64,000 nt of DNA from Natronosalvus hydrolyticus (GTDB lineage: Archaea > Halobacteriota > Halobacteria > Halobacteriales > Natrialbaceae), in contig JAOPJZ010000008.1 of NCBI GenBank assembly GCA_025517525.1, positions 1 through 64,000 on the forward strand. Direction: 5' to 3'. The notes under the pieces are model-generated. The model ran no database searches. It was not told the origin of the DNA and was given only the letters and a program-made list of their open reading frames with translations. Positions 41,731 through 51,086 of this stretch are shown piece after piece. Numbering within the stretch: position 1 is the first letter of the stretch; every line of letters starts with the position of its first letter. Position numbers and translations under genes: made by a program.

Positions 41731-42609
41731 TCAGTCCCTGTCGACAGCGTCGTCCGACCCAGACATCGCTCCATCGACGAGCAACTGCGCAACCGCCTGT
41801 GTCCGCGTGGTCAATGTGGTCGTCGTCCGGGAGCTCGCCTGCAGGGAGGCGTTGATCGTTCCGTACAGATCGTCGAACCGAACCGACCCGTCGGACTCGC
41901 GCCACTCGTCCATAGCGGGAATCGCACGGCGACACGTCGAACACGTCGTCTCCGTTTCGCCAGTCGGATCGACGGGCGAAAAACACCCGTGACATCGACC
42001 CAGTCCAACGATAACGAGTTCGGCTTGCTCGAGGACCTGCCGAAGTTGTTCCTGTAACGTCGACGCCGACGCACAGAACGCCTCGAGTCGTGAGGCAAGT
42101 TCTGACCCGGTCGACGGGGACGCGATGGACTCGAGTGCGTCGCTGTCAGCCACACCCTCGAGTCTCCCGAGGGTCGCGTCGACAGATTCGAGAACCACGA
42201 GCGCATCCAGTCTCGGAACGACGTACTCGAGGTCCGTCCCGTCCTCGAGCGAACCGGGGATCGTCGTCGCGAGCGAACCAACCGATGCGACGGCCGAAAT
42301 CGCCTCACTCTGGCGTTTCGTCACGTCTTGTATCGTCTCGAACAGCGCGGATTGTGAGTCGATACTATTCGTCTCCTCGGGTCGCGTAATCGAAACGTAA
42401 CAGTCGTCACACAACGTCACGAGCGAACTCTCGTGAACCGTCCCCTGAACGGGGGTTTCGCCAACCGTCGCCACGCGGAGGACCCCCGCTTCCCGCCCGC
42501 CCCCACAGTGACGACACGTATACTCGTCGCGTTCGAACACCGCTTCCCTGTCAGCGTGCCACTCTCGAGCGTCGGAATCCACGACTGATCGGTCACGCCG
42601 GGAGGGCAA
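41731..42609 (-). CDS. Zinc-ribbon protein with a degenerate HNH fold
   Basis: 292 residues. The first 75 match the start of HNH proteins, EAVFERDEYTCRHCGG, with Cys32 and Cys35 pairing with Cys67 and Cys70 in SLVTLCDDCYVSI. In true HNH nucleases the segment holds His, Asn and a final His; here the Asn position is Ser and the last His is Tyr, so nuclease activity is doubtful. A coiled, Ser/Glu-rich middle (80-200) follows, then a second zinc ribbon (CHGCFSPVD and CSTCRRAIP, about 205-232). It may bind nucleic acid or a partner. R1 copy 3 begins 12 nt upstream of its start. Confidence 0.75.
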   Translation of the reverse strand: MPSRRDRSVVDSDAREWHADREAVFERDEYTCRHCGGGREAGVLRVATVGETPVQGTVHESSLVTLCDDCYVSITRPEETNSIDSQSALFETIQDVTKRQSEAISAVASVGSLATTIPGSLEDGTDLEYVVPRLDALVVLESVDATLGRLEGVADSDALESIASPSTGSELASRLEAFCASASTLQEQLRQVLEQAELVIVGLGRCHGCFSPVDPTGETETTCSTCRRAIPAMDEWRESDGSVRFDDLYGTINASLQASSRTTTTLTTRTQAVAQLLVDGAMSGSDDAVDRD

Positions 42610-42621
42610 AAACGCTCCGGC

Positions 42622-42707
42622 TATCGTAGCTACTGCAAGTCATTGCATACATGATCACCAGACGTATCGGCGGTGGATGTGTAAATCGTTTCATACGGGC
42701 TACTGTA
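42622..42707 (+). repeat. Dispersed inverted-repeat element R1, copy 3 (86 bp)
   Basis: Reads tatcgtagctactgcaagt at the left and gtgtaaatcgtttcatacgg near the right, ending tactgta. The outer and inner words match the other copies with more changes, so it is the most diverged copy. Same orientation as copies 1 and 4. Its right end overlaps R2 copy B by three bases. Confidence 0.75.
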
Positions 42708-42771
42708 CCTGTTTACCGGGATTGCCCATACCGGGTCGGCAATCACCGGGAAGAGACGACAGTACACCGTA
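42705..42771 (-). repeat. Dispersed hairpin element R2, copy B
   Basis: The reverse complement begins tacggtgtactgtcgtctct, as copy A does at 39017, and ends gtaaacaggtac. Central words attgccc and gggcaat-like sequences are interrupted relative to copy A. Together with R1 copy 3 it makes a composite of about 150 bp just upstream of the surface-protein region. Confidence 0.7.
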
Positions 42772-43263
42772 TCAGTTGTTACTATACCTGGCCCCGGCTG
42801 GAGCCGAGAACCGGTAGCGGAATTCCATGGCGTAGTAAACCATCTTATTGGAACGTGTCATAGAAAGCTTCGCACGGACGTTGAAAACGAACAGTACAGA
42901 GGATTGATGTTGCAGACGAAGATCCTTATAGCAATAATCGGTCACAACACGTGATGTGTAGAACGGGTGAACATATCATCCGGAGTTCCCGAAAGACGTG
43001 AATTGACCTTCGTGTGTTTTCGCTGAACGGTTGATCGGAATCGACCGTTCCAATACAAACCGATCGGTTGAAACCGGGTAGTTGAGAGATTATTACGACC
43101 CCCGAGTCAGGGTGTCTCCGGACGAGACCCGACAACAGTCACCACGATCATTCATTTTACTTCGCGCGTCTCATCAGCGTCAGTAAGCACGACAGCATTG
43201 GACAATTCCCGAAATGTAATATTCACCGGAAGTCTTATTCTTCGTAATTGATCATATTTATTA
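42772..43263. other. AT-richer intergenic region before the surface-protein gene
   Basis: 492 nt after the repeats. It has lower GC than its surroundings. Two frames look like worn coding remnants: about 42850-42955 on the plus strand (RTDVENEQYRGLMLQ) and about 43149-43240 on the minus strand (ITFRELSNAVVLTDADE, ending in a stop). Neither has a start I can defend. The segment catatttatta just before ATG 43264 is too close to serve as a TATA element for a leaderless message. The word tgatgtgtagaac (near 42952) recurs downstream of the gene. Confidence 0.4.
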
Positions 43264-45660
43264 ATGGATAGGTGGAGATCCGACCCCTCTTTCAAAACGA
43301 TCGTCTTGCTCTTGGGGCTGGTAGTTTTGGCTGCACTCATCGTCAGCTCTGTGTGGGCCCAGGGCATTGACCTTCCGGACGAGATCACTATTGAGACGGT
43401 CGACGGTGAAGACGCCGACCAAGTGAACGAACTCGATCTTGCTGCCGACGAACCATTTGAGGTGACCATATCCGGTATCGAGGAATTCGACGAGCGTTTC
43501 GAGTGGATTGTTCGTCTCAACGGCGAAATAGTCGATAGAGAGCGTGCCGAAGATTCGACTGCTACTGTCAGATTCGATCCAGAGACCCTCGAAGAGTTAG
43601 AGGAGGGCGAGGAATACGAGTTGGAAGTCGCGCTGAGCTATCGTGGCGAAGAAGTGAGTGATGCGAGTGATATCCGCGTTGTGTCCATTCATCAACCTGG
43701 GGAAGCGAGGGACGGGCCCGTAGACTCTGAGATCTTCACGTTGAGTATGAACCGGTCCGGAATCCCGCCGGAACCTCAACCGACCCAGGAGATCATCATG
43801 ACCGGTGAGTTCAGAGCCCAAGAGGAACCGCATGATATGACCCTCTCGATAGAGATGTTCGGTGACGTCGGCCTCTCAGAGGACGGGCTCCCGGAGGGTA
43901 TTGACGTGACCGCAGTCTCGGCCGAGTCCGACGCGTGGTCGGTCGAGGCGAGCCCGACCGAGGAGGGGATCGAACTCGAGGTCCACGGCGATGGTGGTCC
44001 CGAGTCCGGCGAGATCCAACTCACTATCGAATTCGACGCGAGCGAGGCGTATGAAGAATTCGAGGCGGCTGAACAAGCCCCAGAAGGGACACCATCCGGC
44101 GCCCAGTATCGGATCGAAGACGAAGCCGGTGACACCTCCGGGACAATCAGCACCGTCCTGTGGGGAATGCCACTGCATGTCGTCGTTGAAACCCCCGATG
44201 GGGAACGCCTCACACCGGACACCGATCGTGAAAACTGGGAAGAATACTACGAAGCCCGTGCTCCGCCGTATGACCCAAGCATCGAAGTGTACGTTGGGGA
44301 TGGGAAACTGGTCACCACCAGTTACACGCTCCCGTCCGCTGATGGTGTCTGGCCGCTCGTTCACTCCGAGGATCGGTACCTTCGCGTCAACGTGGACGGC
44401 TTTGCTGATCCCGTCGTCCCCCTCGAAGAGATCGATCCAGAAGCGCACACCCGATACGAAAACCCCTACGTCCTCGAATTGCCCGAGGGCGAAGAACTCG
44501 AGATCACGATGAACGACCAGAACGGCGAACCGCTCCCGGATGGTTTCCTCGAACTGGAAAACGAAGACGGCATCAGGTACGATCTCGAGGCCGACGAGGA
44601 CGGCGTTGTTCGAACCCCCCTGCAGCCGGGCACGTACACCGGGACAGCCCTGGCCCACACCGCCATGCCGGAGTGGGATATCGAGCTGAATGTCGTGGAA
44701 GGCGAAGTCACCGAAAAGGAGTTCGTACTGACTGCTCCCCAAGTTGTCGACTCGAGCGTCGAGCACGTAGGCGGAACGGAACCCGACGTAGACTCGATTG
44801 CTGTTAACTCGATTTTCTATGAGGGTGCGATGATCGTCGGCTTGATGCCAGAGGATGGTGACCCGGTCACGAGAGCGGATGTCGACCGTTTCGGTGTCGA
44901 CAAGGATCCCCACGATATCGCCGAACTTGGCGTTGACGAGACGACGGAGCTGCGTCTCACGATTGAGCTTGACGGCTTCGAGCCTGACACCCTCATGTGG
45001 GCCGCACGCGATGCGGACTGGGAGGTCGTTGAGACTGATGACGACCGGACCGTTGTCGAGATCGAGACGAAGGCCACGGAGATCCAGAAAATCGACGAAA
45101 TGCGGACCGGCTTCGGCGACCAGGATAGTGTTGAGTGGCCGTCCGGCGATGCGGATGTCGCCGACGAGGAGTTCGAGGCAGTCGTCGAGGTCTGGCTCTG
45201 GGACTTTGAAGCGCTGTTCGATGAGGCCGACTACATGAGCGGGACGAGCGTGATGACGAATGCACAGATTTTCAGCGTGCCGGAGATGGAAGACGGTGAG
45301 CTCTCGATATACATGGCCGCCCCGGCCGAAACGGTTGACGGCGAAGAGCATACCGGTTACTACCAAGCCTTCCTGTCTGACGAACTCCTTGAGGAGTGGA
45401 ACGTCGAGGATCCCGAGAACGACCTCCAGGTCGTTTGGGCCGGTGAGGAAGAACAGTTCCACGTCGAATCAGTCGATGGCGGAGTGTACATTGAGGTCGA
45501 CCCAGTGCATTATTCCGACGGGGCAATGGAGCTCCGTTCCCTCACGTACGAACCGGACGACACCTGGAGCGTCTTTGGGATTCCGTGGTATGTCCCGGTC
45601 GCCGGGATGGGTCTGTTGGCGATCATCGTCGGGGCCGTGATTGTGTTACGGAAAAAATAG
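43264..45660 (+). CDS. Large surface protein anchored at both ends, accessory
   Basis: 798 residues. A hydrophobic helix at about 11-33 (TIVLLLGLVVLAALIVSSVW) serves as signal anchor or signal peptide, and a C-terminal helix (VPVAGMGLLAIIVGAVIVL) ending RKK anchors it; the 740 residues between are extracellular. They are strongly acidic and beta-rich, apparently a string of Ig-like or carboxypeptidase-regulatory-like domains (FEWIVRLNGEIV; GTYTGTALAHTAMPEWDIEL). I do not recognise any enzyme motif. Codons use much less ctcgag than neighbours, and AT-rich flanks with R1 copies on both sides suggest acquisition by transfer. It has no operon partner. Confidence 0.75.
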   Translation: MDRWRSDPSFKTIVLLLGLVVLAALIVSSVWAQGIDLPDEITIETVDGEDADQVNELDLAADEPFEVTISGIEEFDERFEWIVRLNGEIVDRERAEDSTATVRFDPETLEELEEGEEYELEVALSYRGEEVSDASDIRVVSIHQPGEARDGPVDSEIFTLSMNRSGIPPEPQPTQEIIMTGEFRAQEEPHDMTLSIEMFGDVGLSEDGLPEGIDVTAVSAESDAWSVEASPTEEGIELEVHGDGGPESGEIQLTIEFDASEAYEEFEAAEQAPEGTPSGAQYRIEDEAGDTSGTISTVLWGMPLHVVVETPDGERLTPDTDRENWEEYYEARAPPYDPSIEVYVGDGKLVTTSYTLPSADGVWPLVHSEDRYLRVNVDGFADPVVPLEEIDPEAHTRYENPYVLELPEGEELEITMNDQNGEPLPDGFLELENEDGIRYDLEADEDGVVRTPLQPGTYTGTALAHTAMPEWDIELNVVEGEVTEKEFVLTAPQVVDSSVEHVGGTEPDVDSIAVNSIFYEGAMIVGLMPEDGDPVTRADVDRFGVDKDPHDIAELGVDETTELRLTIELDGFEPDTLMWAARDADWEVVETDDDRTVVEIETKATEIQKIDEMRTGFGDQDSVEWPSGDADVADEEFEAVVEVWLWDFEALFDEADYMSGTSVMTNAQIFSVPEMEDGELSIYMAAPAETVDGEEHTGYYQAFLSDELLEEWNVEDPENDLQVVWAGEEEQFHVESVDGGVYIEVDPVHYSDGAMELRSLTYEPDDTWSVFGIPWYVPVAGMGLLAIIVGAVIVLRKK

Positions 45661-46090
45661 GATAGCCCCGAAACAAGCGGACAGCTGTAATGCTCACCTC
45701 GGTTGATGGAAAAGAATTCACTTTCATACATTTGGACGGAGTTGAGAATATCAGCTGAAATAGGTATGTAATACGCGGTCAAGATGAAATACTTAGTAAC
45801 CAATCAGTTCAGCCAAATAGCAGTGAAAAGAACGGTTTTGGATTGATGTGTAGAACCTCTATACTCATCATATCAGACGAGGTATAAATCTAAACCGAAA
45901 CAAATCCCGTGCAAGATTCGCATCTGTACTGATTGATGTGAACTACCGATAGTAGCCATTGAAAGTCATTGCACGCCCTATCGAAAGACGACGTCTCGAT
46001 AGGTATGTGAATTGTTTCAGGGGCTACTATATGGAAATCCTGTAAGCGAATTCCGTCCTATGACACGCTATATCGTGGTATCGAACCCAA
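45661..46090. other. Intergenic region with R1 copy 4
   Basis: 430 nt between convergent genes, AT-rich for this genome. It holds R1 copy 4 (45948-46031). The word gattgatgtgtagaac near 45841 shares tgatgtgtagaac with the interval before the surface gene, and gattgatgtg recurs at 45931. No supported gene. Confidence 0.45.
45948..46031 (+). repeat. Dispersed inverted-repeat element R1, copy 4 (84 bp)
   Basis: Begins gatagtagccattgaaa and ends ttcaggggctactata; 14 of 17 terminal positions pair. The inner pair cctatcg/cgatagg is perfect. Same orientation as copies 1 and 3. It lies between the surface-protein stop and the DUF547 gene stop. Confidence 0.85.
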
Positions 46091-46807
46091 TCACCGACGT
46101 AGCGTCTCGAGGTCCGCCGGCCACTCGTACTCGCTGTAGGTGAGGGTGGGCGTCGCCGCAGGGGGTACCACGTCGTACCGTTCTAAAAACGCCAGAATTC
46201 CGCGTTTCCCGCCGAAGTCCCCACGGTACCACAGAAACAGTCGCGGTACCTCGAGCACGTCCCGCCCACGGTCGTATCTGACGTTCTCCTCGAGAAACCA
46301 CTCGGTCGCAATCTCGAGTTCGCTATCGACATCGGCGGGCGTGTAGACCGTTACCGGCGGCGCGTGTTCGCTGCCGGAGCTGAGCGCGAAGTGAATCCGT
46401 GGGTCGACGTCCTCGAGGCGAAACTTTCGTTCGAACGACGAGGGAAACGGGTCCGGCAGATACCCCATTCCCCAGGGGTGTTTCGAGCCACGGAGCAACC
46501 CGTGTTCGATGGTATCGAGACTGAGCCAGATCCCGGCTACTGGAACGCGATCACCCGCAAAAAACCGCCACCGGTCGAGTAATCCCCCCTCGAGCAGCGA
46601 CGGGTGTTCTTCGAGCAGAATCTGCACGTAGGCGTTGTAACAGTTGAGCCAGAACGCCAGCCTCCCCTCACGACTCCCCAGAGCCCGCTCGAGACGCCGT
46701 CGCTCGAGTGCCGCCAGCTCCTCGCGCAACGCGACCGAATCCCCGTCGGTTTTCACCGAATAGAGGAGATCAGCCGAGATCGTCAGCGGATCGAGCTGTG
46801 TCGACAT
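46091..46807 (-). CDS. DUF547 protein
   Basis: 238 residues. The family signature is FWLNCYNAYVQILL near 54-67 and PRIHFALSSGSEHAPPVTVY near 138-157, with LPDPFPSSFERKF between. DUF547 proteins share a papain-like fold: the Cys of LNCYNA and the His of IHFALSSGS are likely catalytic or structural. Their substrates are unknown. It stands alone: the R1 copy follows its stop and the next gene upstream on the same strand ends 116 nt before its start in a separate frame. Confidence 0.9.
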   Translation of the reverse strand: MSTQLDPLTISADLLYSVKTDGDSVALREELAALERRRLERALGSREGRLAFWLNCYNAYVQILLEEHPSLLEGGLLDRWRFFAGDRVPVAGIWLSLDTIEHGLLRGSKHPWGMGYLPDPFPSSFERKFRLEDVDPRIHFALSSGSEHAPPVTVYTPADVDSELEIATEWFLEENVRYDRGRDVLEVPRLFLWYRGDFGGKRGILAFLERYDVVPPAATPTLTYSEYEWPADLETLRR

Positions 46808-46923
46808 ACACCGACTCTAGGGCAACCACGGTCTTGAAGCCGTTTGACCGACGAAACCGAAAGTCAGTGTTATAAAACCGTCCCGAGAATCGACCAACGA
46901 TCGGAAAACTGGAACCTGCAGTG

Positions 46924-48858
46924 TCAGTAGAACTTGCGGTAGGCGATGAACAGCCCACCGACGATTGCGACACCAACGAGCACTGTCGTCGTGTCGAGGC
47001 CCGAGGACGACTCACTGCCCTGGACCTGCTCGAGGTACGACTGGACGGCTTCCTCGTCAATCGAGGGGAAGTCTCGGTCCCACTCGCCTGGCAGGTGGAC
47101 CTCGGTGTCCGGACCGACCTGGTCTTTCTCGCGGACTTCGGCTTCGTCTGCGTTCTCACCGACGTAATTCTCGAGGGTGATGTAGAACGTCGTCACACCG
47201 TCTTCGGTCTCGGCGTGGATTGCGGTGATCGTCTCACCGTCGTCGGTCTCGAACGGAACACCGTCGAGTGCCGTCATATCATCGAAGGACATCGCCGCCT
47301 CGAACTCCATCTCTTCGTTCGTCGCCGACATACTCATGGCCGCGATTTCGAAGTCTGCCTCACGGAAGTTCTCGATCGCTGTGAGCATCTCGTCGTCAGC
47401 ATACGGGTCGTTCTCGATAGCCGTCTCGAGTTCGGCAAGTGCCTGCTCGAGCATGGCCTCCTCGCTGGACTCGAAGTCGTAGGTCAGTTGCAGTTCGTCA
47501 CCGACGAGTTCGGCGTCCATGGTGAATTGCGTTTCAGCGGCGAACTGCTCGACACCACGGTCCTCGAGTTCGTTGACGTAGGCACCCCAGTTCTGGGTAT
47601 CCATCGACGCGCTGAACTCCACGAACGTTTCGTCGGGTCGTTCGCCAGCGTACAGGCTCATTTCAGTCGTCTGAACGAGGTCAGCGGCCTGCTGAGCCTC
47701 GATCACCGCTTGCATCTCGTCGAACTGGTCGGCGAGTTCGTCGTCGACGTCGTCGAGCGAGTCGGCGATTTCGACGACACCCAGCACGGCTTCATCGTAG
47801 TTGCTGAGTTCGACGTTCCACTCCGCGTTCACCTGCGTTCCAGAGGCCTCAGCGGAGAAGTACACTTCGTCGATTTCGAGCGAGACGAGGCGGTCAGCAA
47901 GTGCCTGAGCCTCGTTCTGGTTGAGGTCGAGTTCGGGGTCGTTCTGGAGTTCGGCCGCGATCATCTCTCGCACCTGGGTCTGAATACCGTCGAACCGGAC
48001 CGTGTACTCGAGGTCAGCCGCCGGCATCTCGCCGCTCTCGTCGTACGCGTACGACTCGAGGGTGACGTCGACCTGTCCGCCGAGCATAATCGCTTGTTGA
48101 CGGTACTGGTCTTCGAGCGTCTGTTCGGCAGCGTCCTCAGTCTCCCACGCGTGTGGCTGGTAGACCGTTCGCTCCTCGCTTACCTCGAGATCGTAGGCGT
48201 CACCGTCTTGGGTGAGGCGCAGTTCCATACCGCCGAACTCCTGGGCAGCCATCTCGTTCCCGGTTTCAGCGGTCATCGTCCCGCTCGAGGAGAACGTCGT
48301 TGCCGTCGTTTCGGTCGTCGCTTCGAGGTCCACGGACTGTTCTTGTTCGACCCAGTTGTCGGTCGACTCGACGAACGTGAAGTCGATGTTCGAACTGGCA
48401 CTCGAGGACGTCTGTTCGATATCCGCGCTGAAGTCGAACGTCTCGAGATCCTCAGTATCCTCCATATCGTAGAAGGTCAGATCGGCGGAGCTGGCGACTT
48501 TGTCTGGCGTCATGTGCATGGACATGTCACCGGTCATGCCGAGTTCTTCAGCCCCGTCCTCATCCATCTCCGAGAAGTCGGCCGTGTACAGTGCGTGCAT
48601 CAACCCGGTGTGGGTCTCGAGACCGAACGAACCGGCCAGCGCCTGTGCATCGGGGTCGTCGCTGTGGTCCTCTTCATAGACGAGTACAGCATCCCCGTTA
48701 TCGGAGACGTACACTTCGTCAGCCTGGTCAGCATCGCCAGGCGCCACTTCCTCCTGTGTCGACTCGAACGTCGACGTTCCGGCACCGAACGCCGCTGCGC
48801 CCATGCTCGCGACGACGAGCAGCGCAACGAGTACAGCACCGATTTTTGTAGTTCGCAT
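46924..48858 (-). CDS. Cell-surface protein of unknown function
   Basis: 644 residues. A Sec-type signal (ALLVVASMGAAAFGAG, cleaved near 27) and a C-terminal helix (TTVLVGVAIVGGLFIAYRKF) anchor it. The exterior part is extremely acidic, with a repeated rhythm of beta strands and helices (DEMQAVIEAQQAADLVQ, EQALAELETAIENDPYADDE). It is a conserved haloarchaeal type without named family that I recognise; no enzymatic motif. Its codon usage is like the chromosome, unlike the 798-residue protein. The divergent gene encodes the tRNA methylthiotransferase. Confidence 0.8.
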   Translation of the reverse strand: MRTTKIGAVLVALLVVASMGAAAFGAGTSTFESTQEEVAPGDADQADEVYVSDNGDAVLVYEEDHSDDPDAQALAGSFGLETHTGLMHALYTADFSEMDEDGAEELGMTGDMSMHMTPDKVASSADLTFYDMEDTEDLETFDFSADIEQTSSSASSNIDFTFVESTDNWVEQEQSVDLEATTETTATTFSSSGTMTAETGNEMAAQEFGGMELRLTQDGDAYDLEVSEERTVYQPHAWETEDAAEQTLEDQYRQQAIMLGGQVDVTLESYAYDESGEMPAADLEYTVRFDGIQTQVREMIAAELQNDPELDLNQNEAQALADRLVSLEIDEVYFSAEASGTQVNAEWNVELSNYDEAVLGVVEIADSLDDVDDELADQFDEMQAVIEAQQAADLVQTTEMSLYAGERPDETFVEFSASMDTQNWGAYVNELEDRGVEQFAAETQFTMDAELVGDELQLTYDFESSEEAMLEQALAELETAIENDPYADDEMLTAIENFREADFEIAAMSMSATNEEMEFEAAMSFDDMTALDGVPFETDDGETITAIHAETEDGVTTFYITLENYVGENADEAEVREKDQVGPDTEVHLPGEWDRDFPSIDEEAVQSYLEQVQGSESSSGLDTTTVLVGVAIVGGLFIAYRKFY

Positions 48859-49021
48859 GATACTGATAAGTAGAACACTTCGGAAGTATAATAGTTTCTG
48901 TGGTCACGAGTCGACATGTGACACACCAACAAGGCCATCTTCCGGTCGGTGGCCAGCGTACTCGACGGGCACCGGAATCCGTCGCCCTTTTGCCCGCTGA
49001 ACCCCCACGACAGAACAGCCA

Positions 49022-50269
49022 ATGGCTCGCTACCACATCGAAACCTACGGCTGCACCTCGAATCGCGGCGAGAGCCGCGAAATAGAGCGACGCCTCCGTG
49101 ATGCGGGCCACTACCGCGTCGACGGCCCGGAAGCCGCCGACGTCGCGATTCTCAACACCTGTACCGTCGTCGAAAAGACCGAACGGAACATGCTCGAGCG
49201 GGCGGCCGAACTCGGTGACGAGACCGCAGACCTGCTTGTAACCGGTTGTATGGCTCTCGCACAGGGCGATGCGTTCACAGACACCGATGCCCAAGTGCTC
49301 CACTGGGACGAGGTTCCCGCTGCCGTCACCAACGGTGAGTGCCCGACAACGACACCCGACGCGTCACCCGTCCTCGATGGCGTCGTCGGCATCCTGCCGA
49401 TTGCCCGCGGCTGTATGTCGGACTGTTCGTACTGTATTACGAAACACGCGACCGGCAAAATCGAGTCACCGCCGGTCGAAGAAAACGTTGAAAAGGCGCG
49501 TGCCCTGGTGCACGCCGGCGCGAAAGAGATTCGCATTACGGGCCAGGACACCGGCGTCTACGGCTGGGACACCGGCGAACGAAAACTGCACACGCTGCTC
49601 GAGCGAATCTGTGCCATCGATGGCGAGTTCCGCGTTCGCGTGGGCATGGCCAACCCGAAAGGCGTCCACGGCATCCGCGAGGAACTGGCCGCGGTCTTTG
49701 CAGCCAACGACAAACTGTACAACTTCCTGCACGCACCCGTCCAGTCCGGCAGCAACGACGTGCTGGGCGATATGCGCCGTCAACACCAGGTCGGAGAGTA
49801 TCTCGAGATCGTCGACACCTTCGATTCAGCGCTCGAGAAGTGGACCCTGTCGACCGATTTCATCGTCGGCTTTCCGACCGAGACCGACGAAGACCACGAA
49901 CAGTCGATGGACCTGATTCGCCAGACTCGGCCCGAAAAGCTCAACGTCACCCGCTTTTCGAAACGGCCGGGTACGGACGCAGCCGATATGAAAGGACTCG
50001 GCGGGACGATCAAAAAAGAGCGCTCGAAAGCGATGTCCGCACTCAAGATGGAGGTCGTCGGAGATGCCTATGAGTCGATGGTCGGCGCAATCCGCGAAGA
50101 TGCCCTCGTCGTCGAGGAGGGCACCGGAGATTCGGTCAAATGTCGAGATGGTGCATACCGACAGCTGATCGTACGAAACGCAAGCGAGTACGGCCTCGAG
50201 CCGGGGGAGTTCGTCGACCTCGAGGTGACGAGTGCGAACACCGTCTACGCCTTCGCCGAACCCAGATAA
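49022..50269 (+). CDS. tRNA threonylcarbamoyladenosine methylthiotransferase (e-MtaB/CDKAL1 type)
   Basis: 415 residues. The UPF0004 domain begins with YHIETYGCTSNRGES, with further Cys in ILNTCTVVE and TGCMAL, binding one 4Fe-4S cluster. The radical-SAM motif is CMSDCSYC near 136, and the C-terminal TRAM domain ends with FVDLEVTSANTVYAFAEP. The enzyme inserts sulfur and a methyl group at C2 of t6A37 in ANN-decoding tRNAs. Absence of the MiaB-type length and the archaeal origin support e-MtaB. The HIT gene ends 22 nt beyond its stop on the other strand. Confidence 0.93.
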   Translation: MARYHIETYGCTSNRGESREIERRLRDAGHYRVDGPEAADVAILNTCTVVEKTERNMLERAAELGDETADLLVTGCMALAQGDAFTDTDAQVLHWDEVPAAVTNGECPTTTPDASPVLDGVVGILPIARGCMSDCSYCITKHATGKIESPPVEENVEKARALVHAGAKEIRITGQDTGVYGWDTGERKLHTLLERICAIDGEFRVRVGMANPKGVHGIREELAAVFAANDKLYNFLHAPVQSGSNDVLGDMRRQHQVGEYLEIVDTFDSALEKWTLSTDFIVGFPTETDEDHEQSMDLIRQTRPEKLNVTRFSKRPGTDAADMKGLGGTIKKERSKAMSALKMEVVGDAYESMVGAIREDALVVEEGTGDSVKCRDGAYRQLIVRNASEYGLEPGEFVDLEVTSANTVYAFAEPR

Positions 50270-50291
50270 GTGTGGCTGCCCGCTGGTGGGG

Positions 50292-50843
50292 CTACGTGTC
50301 TCCGAACCGGAACTCGACAGCCTGTGACTCGTCGGGAACGCGTGCGCCCTCGAGGTCCGCGAACGCGTCGTGGAGAAGGTCGTAGGTGTCTTCGAGGGCC
50401 TCGACGATCACTGACGTATCGCTCAAGACGGGCATGAAATTGGTGTCGCCCTTCCAGCGCGGGACGATATGGGTGTGCAGGTGGTCATCGATCGAGCCAC
50501 CGGCCCCATCGCCCAGGTTCAACCCCGCATTGAAGCCGTCTGGCTGGAGTCCAGCCTCGAGGGCGTCGAACGTGTGCTGTTTCAAGCGGGCGTGGTCAAG
50601 GAGTACCTCGGCATCTAGCTCGGTGTAGTCGCCAGTATGAGCGTGTGGGATGACCATGACGTGTCCGGGATTGTACGGAGCGTTGTTGAGGAGGACGAAC
50701 GCGTGCGTGCTCCGTGCGACGAGGAGGTATTCACGATCGGCCTCCCACTCCGGCAACTCACAAAAGACGCACGACTCGACCCTCGGGTTCTTGTCTTCTC
50801 GTCTGATCCACTCGATACGCCACGGGGCAAACACCTGGTCCAT
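50292..50843 (-). CDS. HIT-family hydrolase
   Basis: 183 residues from ATG 50843. Zinc-like Cys pair CVFCELPE near 22, then VLLNNAPYNPGHVMVIPHAH, and the HIT triad DDHLHTHIVPRW with His-x-His-x-His near 117. HIT proteins hydrolyse nucleoside phosphoramidates or dinucleoside polyphosphates (the Ap4A type has this layout). The frame extends upstream to 50939 but residues there are not conserved-looking. The C-terminal segment after 140 is helical and acidic. Confidence 0.92.
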   Translation of the reverse strand: MDQVFAPWRIEWIRREDKNPRVESCVFCELPEWEADREYLLVARSTHAFVLLNNAPYNPGHVMVIPHAHTGDYTELDAEVLLDHARLKQHTFDALEAGLQPDGFNAGLNLGDGAGGSIDDHLHTHIVPRWKGDTNFMPVLSDTSVIVEALEDTYDLLHDAFADLEGARVPDESQAVEFRFGDT

Positions 50844-51086
50844 ACCGACCGTTTTCGAGGCAGCGGTATATATACTATCGACGAGAAGTCGACCGGATGA
50901 ATTGTAGCTTGCAGAGTACTTGCTTCCGAGTAAAACCAAATCAACCGACTGTCATGAAAGTCATTTTTTCGTGAAATAATTCTTTAGAGAGGTCTATAAA
51001 CAGTAAAAAACACTTAGAGGGCGCCTCAGATATACCACCGTCACGTCTGGCGATTTTGTTAACTCATCGGTCGAAATGAAGCAGGG

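Noticed and set aside
43876..45462. 528-codon frame opposite the surface-protein gene
   Set aside because: Antisense shadow; the plus frame has a signal helix, a C-terminal anchor and acidic composition.
46921..48873. 650-codon frame opposite the 644-residue surface protein
   Set aside because: The minus frame has a signal peptide and C-terminal anchor; the plus frame is its complement.
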